This document shows, in pieces, positions 7,001 to 11,070 of a DNA stretch of 11,070 nt. Origin of the DNA: Campylobacteraceae bacterium (GTDB lineage Bacteria > Campylobacterota > Campylobacteria > Campylobacterales > Sulfurovaceae). The stretch is taken from the NCBI GenBank assembly GCA_026985655.1, contig JALSQB010000123.1, positions 1 to 11,070 on the forward strand. Direction: 5' to 3'. The notes under the pieces are model-generated. The model saw only the letters and a list, made by a program, of their open reading frames with translations. It ran no database searches and had not been told where the DNA came from. A program made the translations under genes and the position numbers. The number at the start of each line of letters is the position of its first letter. Position 1 is the stretch's first letter.

Positions 7001-7653
7001 ACCCTAAATGTTTCAGAAGTTCGACAATGCTTTGCCATAAAACATCCTTCACATTCAGGTTTGACAGCTTTACATTTATATCGTCCAAAGAGTACCATGG
7101 CTTGATGAAGTAGATGTAAATCGGTTTTAAACTTTTTACTTAAAGTGGCTTCTGTTTTAAGGGCTGTTTTATCATCACTTAGACCAAGTCTATGGGCTAC
7201 TCTAAAAACATGGGTATCAACAGCCATTAAGTTTGCCCCAAAATACTCTATCATCACGACATTGGCTGTTTTTTGCCCAACCCCTGCTAGCTTCACCAAT
7301 TCATCGCGTTCATTGGGGATTTTTCCATTATGATTTTCAACGACAGCTTGTGCCATTTTAATGAGATTTTTTGCTTTATTATTAAAAAAAGAGCAGGTAT
7401 TAAGATAGGATTTTACTTCATCTAAATCAGCATTAGCAAGTTCAATGGGTGAGGGGTAGGCTTCAAAAAGAGCAGGAGAGATAATATTGACCCGTTTGTC
7501 AGTACATTGAGCAGAGAGCATCACGGCTATGAGTAGCTCATAGATATTATTGTAATTGAGTTCAGTTAAAGATTCTGGATAATATTCAAGAAAGAGAGAT
7601 TTAATCTCTTCAATCTCTTTTTTAGTAGCAGGCTTTATTTTTTTTGTAGGCAT
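6997..7653 (-). CDS. nth: Endonuclease III (DNA glycosylase/AP lyase)
   Basis: A 218-residue Nth (E. coli 211). It removes oxidised pyrimidines and cuts the abasic site in base-excision repair. The helix-hairpin-helix occupies about 121-134 (LAGVGQKTANVV) with catalytic Lys128; catalytic Asp146 is in VDTHVFRV. The iron-sulfur loop is complete: Cys194-x6-Cys201-x2-Cys204-x5-Cys210, ligating one [4Fe-4S]. An SAQCTD motif is at 47-52. The lysine-rich first 12 residues precede the fold, and the start at 7653 gives the expected length; its ribosome site (AAAGAG) is weak. The last two residues (Arg-Val) and the TAG come from a tandem TAGGGTG-TAGGGTG at the edge of the REP-like element. It is divergent from the PEB4-like gene, the same order as I recall in Campylobacter jejuni. 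Confidence 0.95.
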   Translation of the reverse strand: MPTKKIKPATKKEIEEIKSLFLEYYPESLTELNYNNIYELLIAVMLSAQCTDKRVNIISPALFEAYPSPIELANADLDEVKSYLNTCSFFNNKAKNLIKMAQAVVENHNGKIPNERDELVKLAGVGQKTANVVMIEYFGANLMAVDTHVFRVAHRLGLSDDKTALKTEATLSKKFKTDLHLLHQAMVLFGRYKCKAVKPECEGCFMAKHCRTSETFRV

Positions 7654-7688
7654 AAATGAGACTCTTTTTTAAAGTATTTGTTTTAAGT

Positions 7689-7694
7689 ATTATA
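7689..7694 (-). promoter_or_regulatory. -10 box for nth
   Basis: Minus strand TATAAT, 35 bp upstream of the nth ATG; transcription would start near 7682. No recognisable -35. Confidence 0.5.
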
Positions 7695-7723
7695 GTATGA
7701 TTTACCAATCATTTACTAATTGA

Positions 7724-7732
7724 TGTTATAAT
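7724..7732 (+). promoter_or_regulatory. Extended -10 promoter for the peb4-fbaA-hisD unit
   Basis: TGTTATAAT matches an extended -10 (TGnTATAAT). The start site would be near 7739, about 26 nt before the TTG start codon at 7765. No other promoter-like sequence is obvious in the short gaps downstream, so it may drive the whole rightward group. Confidence 0.55.
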
Positions 7733-7764
7733 ATAGTTCTAATATATTATAACAAGGTTTAGAA

Positions 7765-8583
7765 TTGAAGAAGAAATTTAGATTTTTTATGCTTTTTTCT
7801 CTATTTGCAACAACCATGGTAGTAGCTGATGAAACATTGGCAGTGGTTGATGGTGCTGAGATTACGACCAAAGATGTTAATGAATTTGTCATTAAGAGTA
7901 TTCCAGGGGCAACATTTTTTTCTTTAACTGATAGTCAGAAAAAAGCAGTTATCAATCAGATGATTGACCGTAGGCTTTTTTTAAAAGATGCCCAAAAACT
8001 CAACATAAAAGATGATGTCAAATATCAACAAGATTTAAAAAAATTACAAGAGAATCTTTTACTTGATTACTGGATGAAAAAAGAGGTAGAAGAGATTAAT
8101 ATCTCTGCTAGTGATGCTAAAGAGTATTATTTAAAACATCGAGAACTCTTTTTAAAACCAGCTTCGGTTAAAGTTCGCCATATTTTATTGGCAACAGAAG
8201 ATGAAGCGATTACATTAATCGCAGAACTACAAGCTGATAAAGTGAATTTAAAAGAGCATTTTATACGATTGGCAAAGAGTGAATCAATTGGACCGAGTGC
8301 CAAAAATGGGGGTGCTTTAGATTGGTTTGTTTTTAATCAAATGGTACCAGAATTTTCTCAATCAGCTTTTGCTTTGAGAGTAAATACTATTACATCTCAA
8401 GCTGTTCATACGCAGTTTGGGTATCATATTATCTATCTTGAAGATAAAAAAGAGGAGGGTATGATTCCTTATGAAAATGTTAAAGAGGATATTATTAAAT
8501 CTTTACGTTTGGCTAGATTTAAAATAAAATTAAAAAAATTAAGTAAAAAAATGAAGAAAACGGCAAAGATTATTGTAAAATAA
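7765..8583 (+). CDS. peb4: Periplasmic parvulin-type peptidyl-prolyl isomerase, PEB4/SurA-like
   Basis: A 272-residue exported chaperone and cis-trans prolyl isomerase. Translation most likely starts at TTG 7765: AAGG lies 7 nt upstream, and this start gives a proper signal peptide (MKKKFRF, hydrophobic core, cleavage after VVA before DE at about 21-22). The next ATG, codon 9, would remove the basic n-region. Residues about 23-115 resemble the SurA-type N-terminal helical domain; the parvulin domain covers about 134-226 with VRHILLAT (His139), NGGALDWF, MVPEFSQSAF and TQFGYHII (His221). The C-terminal helix about 249-272 is strikingly lysine-rich and probably packs with the N-domain. PEB4 of C. 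jejuni (273 residues) has the same architecture and the same neighbours, nth and fba. The family helps outer-membrane proteins cross the periplasm, which complements BamD in this window. Confidence 0.9.
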   Translation: MKKKFRFFMLFSLFATTMVVADETLAVVDGAEITTKDVNEFVIKSIPGATFFSLTDSQKKAVINQMIDRRLFLKDAQKLNIKDDVKYQQDLKKLQENLLLDYWMKKEVEEINISASDAKEYYLKHRELFLKPASVKVRHILLATEDEAITLIAELQADKVNLKEHFIRLAKSESIGPSAKNGGALDWFVFNQMVPEFSQSAFALRVNTITSQAVHTQFGYHIIYLEDKKEEGMIPYENVKEDIIKSLRLARFKIKLKKLSKKMKKTAKIIVK

Positions 8584-8618
8584 TAAAAAAGTTAATAAAA
8601 ATTTAAAGGTTAAAGAGA

Positions 8619-9692
8619 ATGGGAAAAAAAGTATTAGATAGCTTACCGTGTGGTATTTTAAGTGGTAATCAAGTGCAAGAATTATTTGCAATAGCAAAAG
8701 AGGAGGGCTTTGCCATTCCTGCTGTGAATGTTGTGGGAACATCATCACTTAATGCTGTGCTTGAATCAGCTGCCAAAGTAAATTCGCCTGTTATTATTCA
8801 GTTTTCTAATGGTGGTGGTGAGTTTTATGCAGGTAAAGGAATGCCAAGCGAGAAAAAGGCAGTCTTAGGAACCATTGCAGGAGCGCAACATGTACATACC
8901 GTAGCTGAAGCTTATGGCGTACCTGTTATTTTACACACAGACCATGCAGCACGTAAACTTCTACCATGGATTGATGCACTTTTAGATGCGAGTGAAAAGC
9001 ATTTTGAAGCTTTTGGAAAACCACTTTTTTCTTCACACATGCTTGACCTTTCAGAAGAACCAATTGAAGAAAATATTGCTACGTGTAAAGCCTATTTAGA
9101 ACGTATGAGTAAAATAGGAATTACCCTCGAAATTGAGCTTGGTGTAACAGGAGGAGAAGAAGATGGTGTAGATAATACAGAGATAGACAATTCATTACTT
9201 TACACACAGCCAGAAGAGGTGGCTTATGCGTATGAAGAGTTATTGAAAATATCACCAATGTTTACCATTGCTGCTTCATTTGGAAATGTACACGGAGTCT
9301 ATAAACCTGGAAATGTTTCATTAACACCAACAATTTTAGATAATTCTCAAAAGTACATTCAAGAGAAATTTAATACTGCTCCAAAACCTGTTAATTTTGT
9401 ATTTCATGGAGGCTCAGGTTCAGAACTTTCAGATATTCGAGAAGCCATTACTTATGGAGTGGTAAAGATGAATATTGACACCGATACCCAATGGGCATAT
9501 TGGGACGGAGTTCGTGCTTATGTTGATCAATATCACGCTTATCTCCAAGCCCAAATAGGAAATCCAGAGGGGGAAGATAAACCCAATAAAAAGTTTTATG
9601 ACCCACGTAAATGGTTACGTGAGGGTGAACTCTCTATTGTTAAACGCTTAGAAGAAGCATTTGCTGATTTGAACTGTTTAGATAGAAATTAA
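8619..9692 (+). CDS. fbaA: Class II fructose-bisphosphate aldolase
   Basis: A 357-residue zinc-dependent class IIa aldolase, interconverting fructose 1,6-bisphosphate with dihydroxyacetone phosphate and glyceraldehyde 3-phosphate in glycolysis and gluconeogenesis. Residues match E. coli FbaA with an offset of one: catalytic Asp108 and zinc ligand His109 in LHTDHAA, Glu173 in LEIELGVTGG, zinc ligands His225 (FGNVHGVY) and His263 (VFHGGSGS), and phosphate-binding NIDTDTQ at 285-291. The long loop EEDGVDN (180-186), typical of class IIa, is present. AAAGG lies 9 nt before the ATG, with AAAGAGA closer. It is 35 bp after the PEB4-like gene and 5 bp before the PLP-enzyme gene, indicating an operon. 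In an autotroph it would serve mainly gluconeogenesis (inference). Confidence 0.97.
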   Translation: MGKKVLDSLPCGILSGNQVQELFAIAKEEGFAIPAVNVVGTSSLNAVLESAAKVNSPVIIQFSNGGGEFYAGKGMPSEKKAVLGTIAGAQHVHTVAEAYGVPVILHTDHAARKLLPWIDALLDASEKHFEAFGKPLFSSHMLDLSEEPIEENIATCKAYLERMSKIGITLEIELGVTGGEEDGVDNTEIDNSLLYTQPEEVAYAYEELLKISPMFTIAASFGNVHGVYKPGNVSLTPTILDNSQKYIQEKFNTAPKPVNFVFHGGSGSELSDIREAITYGVVKMNIDTDTQWAYWDGVRAYVDQYHAYLQAQIGNPEGEDKPNKKFYDPRKWLREGELSIVKRLEEAFADLNCLDRN

Positions 9693-9697
9693 AAATA

Positions 9698-10546
9698 TTG
9701 GTTCAGAAAAAACAATTTCAGAATCAAATTATTTATATTAAACGCGATGATTTACTCTCAAATGATTTTTCTGGTAATAAGGCACGAAAGTTTTATTATT
9801 ATTTAAATCATGACTTTCCAAAAGTAAAAAAAATCATCTCTTATGGTTCAGCTCAATCCAATGCCATGTATAGCTTGTCTGTATTGGCAAAGTTAAAAGG
9901 GTGGGAATTTGACTATTATGTAGCACATTTAGCCTCTTATTTGGAAGAAAATCCAGAGGGAAATTATAGATACGCATTAGATAATGGCATGAACTTACAT
10001 GTGGGTCAAGTAAATGCTATGTCAAGCAATGAGGAAAGTGTATTATATATTGAAGAGGGTGGAAGAGAGATTTATGCTGAAGTTGGCTTAAAAATTTTAG
10101 CTGAAGAGATTTTAGAATGGAAACAAGAGCAGGGGATTGAGGAATTAAATATTTTTTTACCTGCTGGTACGGGAACAACGGCATTATATTTACAAAAACA
10201 TAGCATAGATAAAGTCTTTACTACCCCTTGTGTTGGAAATAGCCATTATTTAAAAGAGCAGTTTTTAATGCTTGAAAAAGATGAAAAAATACACCCTACA
10301 ATTATAATACCCTCAAAAAAACGACACTTTGGAAAGCTCTATAGAGAGTCTTATGTTATTTGGTTAGAATTACAAAAGCAAATGGGCATAGAGTTTGATT
10401 TACTCTATGACCCACATGGTTGGCTAACCTTGTTAGAAAATCCAAAACTTTTTGATAAACCATTACTCTATATTCATCAAGGTGGATTGATAGGCAATGA
10501 GAGTATGTTAAAAAGATACAAAAGGAAATATGATGAAAATATTTAG
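9698..10546 (+). CDS. ACC deaminase/D-cysteine desulfhydrase-like PLP enzyme, substrate unknown
   Basis: A 282-residue fold-type II PLP protein. Hallmarks: YIKRDDLLSNDFSGNKARKF at 13-32 with the probable PLP-binding Lys28, SYGSAQSNAM at 49-57 with Ser54-Asn55, and the phosphate loop LPAGTGTTALYL at 154-165. It is shorter than typical ACC deaminases (about 325-340). The usual QSNHxR/QSNQTR is QSNAMY here, and the DPVYxGK segment that carries the catalytic Tyr in ACC deaminase reads YDPHGW (238-242). Acting on ACC is therefore unlikely; a different amino-acid substrate or a repurposed fold is possible. Start is TTG at 9698: an in-frame TAG at 9683-9685 limits any upstream extension and no ATG or GTG lies between. 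There is no clear ribosome site, so coupling to fbaA (5 bp upstream) is likely. The end overlaps hisD by 14 bp. Confidence 0.8.
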   Translation: MVQKKQFQNQIIYIKRDDLLSNDFSGNKARKFYYYLNHDFPKVKKIISYGSAQSNAMYSLSVLAKLKGWEFDYYVAHLASYLEENPEGNYRYALDNGMNLHVGQVNAMSSNEESVLYIEEGGREIYAEVGLKILAEEILEWKQEQGIEELNIFLPAGTGTTALYLQKHSIDKVFTTPCVGNSHYLKEQFLMLEKDEKIHPTIIIPSKKRHFGKLYRESYVIWLELQKQMGIEFDLLYDPHGWLTLLENPKLFDKPLLYIHQGGLIGNESMLKRYKRKYDENI

Positions 10547-11070
10547 TACAAAAGATAAGAATTTTGAAAATGAATTTGATGAATTGTTAAAACGTGGGGC
10601 AATGGACATAGATGGGGTAACAACTATTGTTAAAGGACTTCTCGATGAGATTAAAAATGAAGGAAATTCAGCACTTAAAGGACATATTGCAAAATTTGAC
10701 CGATGGACACCTAAAACGGATGAGGCATTAAATGTCTCTGTTGAGTCGATGGAAAAAGCCTATAATAATATTGATGCAACGCTTAGAGATGCACTTCACC
10801 TTGCGTATGATAGAATAGAGAATTATCACCAAAAATTGATGCCTAAATCGTGGTTTGACTATGAAAAAAATGGCAATATGTTAGGACAAAAAGTAACTGC
10901 CGTCGATAGTGCAGGACTCTACATTCCTGGAGGAAAAGCAGCCTACCCCTCTTCACTTCTTATGAATGCTATTCCTGCTATTGTAGCAGGAGTTGAAGAG
11001 ATTGTTGTCTGTACACCTGCCCCTGATAATGAACTCAATGAACTTCTTTTAGCTGCTTGTCATTTATGTA
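10533..11070 (+). CDS. hisD: Histidinol dehydrogenase, N-terminal 179 residues
   Basis: The frame is open to the window end. HisD is a zinc enzyme that oxidises L-histidinol twice with NAD+ to L-histidine, the last steps of histidine synthesis. The visible part fits the family: helical start MKIFSTKDKNFENEFDELL, then GQKVTAVDSAGLYIPGGKAA at 118-137 followed by YPSSLLMNAIPA (138-149), VAGVEEIVVCTPAP (151-164) and NELLLAA. The catalytic Glu-His pair and zinc ligands would lie further on. Two adjacent ATGs occur (10530 and 10533); AAAGGA at 10521-10526 is 6 nt from the second and 3 nt from the first, favouring 10533. It overlaps the end of the PLP-enzyme gene in another frame, so the two are probably translationally linked. 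No other his gene is in the window. Confidence 0.95.
   Translation, partial: MKIFSTKDKNFENEFDELLKRGAMDIDGVTTIVKGLLDEIKNEGNSALKGHIAKFDRWTPKTDEALNVSVESMEKAYNNIDATLRDALHLAYDRIENYHQKLMPKSWFDYEKNGNMLGQKVTAVDSAGLYIPGGKAAYPSSLLMNAIPAIVAGVEEIVVCTPAPDNELNELLLAACHLC

Noticed and set aside
8539..8748. 69-codon minus-strand open frame across the peb4-fbaA gap
   Set aside because: Phe/Leu-rich product arises from the A-rich lysine tail of the opposite gene and the A-rich gap; it overlaps two well-supported genes.
1..11070. Homopolymer tracts for phase variation, as in Campylobacter and Helicobacter
   Set aside because: No long poly-G/C runs occur, and the A or T runs (up to about 8) are at the level expected for this base composition.

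Overview
The window is a stretch of AT-rich, ordinary chromosomal DNA from what looks like a Campylobacterota (Epsilonproteobacteria) member, probably a free-living Sulfurovum/Sulfurimonas-type bacterium. The evidence is the A/T-ending codon use, Campylobacter-like gene groupings (bamD next to lon; nth divergent from a PEB4-type isomerase that precedes class II fructose-bisphosphate aldolase), a class II DAHP synthase, and promoters recognisable mainly by a TATAAT -10 box. The genus is inferred from recalled gene order and was not checked by a search.

Left part (1-4711). A truncated leftward gene encodes a secreted protein with at least four Calx-beta domains. A 186-bp, extremely AT-rich divergent spacer separates it from bamD (outer-membrane assembly lipoprotein) and lon (ATP-dependent protease), which are 15 bp apart and read rightward.

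Middle (4698-7000). lon converges on a leftward gene for a thioredoxin-fold lipoprotein with a CPYC active site and a six-residue-periodic linker; two adjacent perfect hairpins lie at the junction. That gene is divergent from aroG (class II DAHP synthase, first step of the shikimate pathway). aroG converges on nth (endonuclease III). The aroG/nth junction is an inverted pair of REP-like palindromes, each starting with GTAG, and each GTAG supplies the TAG stop codon of the gene entering it.

Right part (7654-11070). nth is divergent from a probable operon reading rightward: a PEB4/SurA-like periplasmic peptidyl-prolyl isomerase (TTG start), class II fructose-bisphosphate aldolase, a shortened and divergent ACC-deaminase/D-cysteine-desulfhydrase-like PLP enzyme (TTG start, 5 bp after fbaA), and hisD (overlapping, cut by the window edge).

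Most genes are housekeeping: envelope assembly (BamD, PEB4-like chaperone), protein quality control (Lon), DNA repair (Nth), central carbon metabolism (FbaA) and amino-acid synthesis (AroG, HisD). I found no phage, CRISPR, toxin-antitoxin, rRNA or tRNA features and no convincing new multigene system. The items most worth following are the REP-like pair that provides both stop codons, the PLP enzyme with altered active-site motifs, the repeat-tethered thioredoxin lipoprotein and the cysteine-paired Calx-beta protein.
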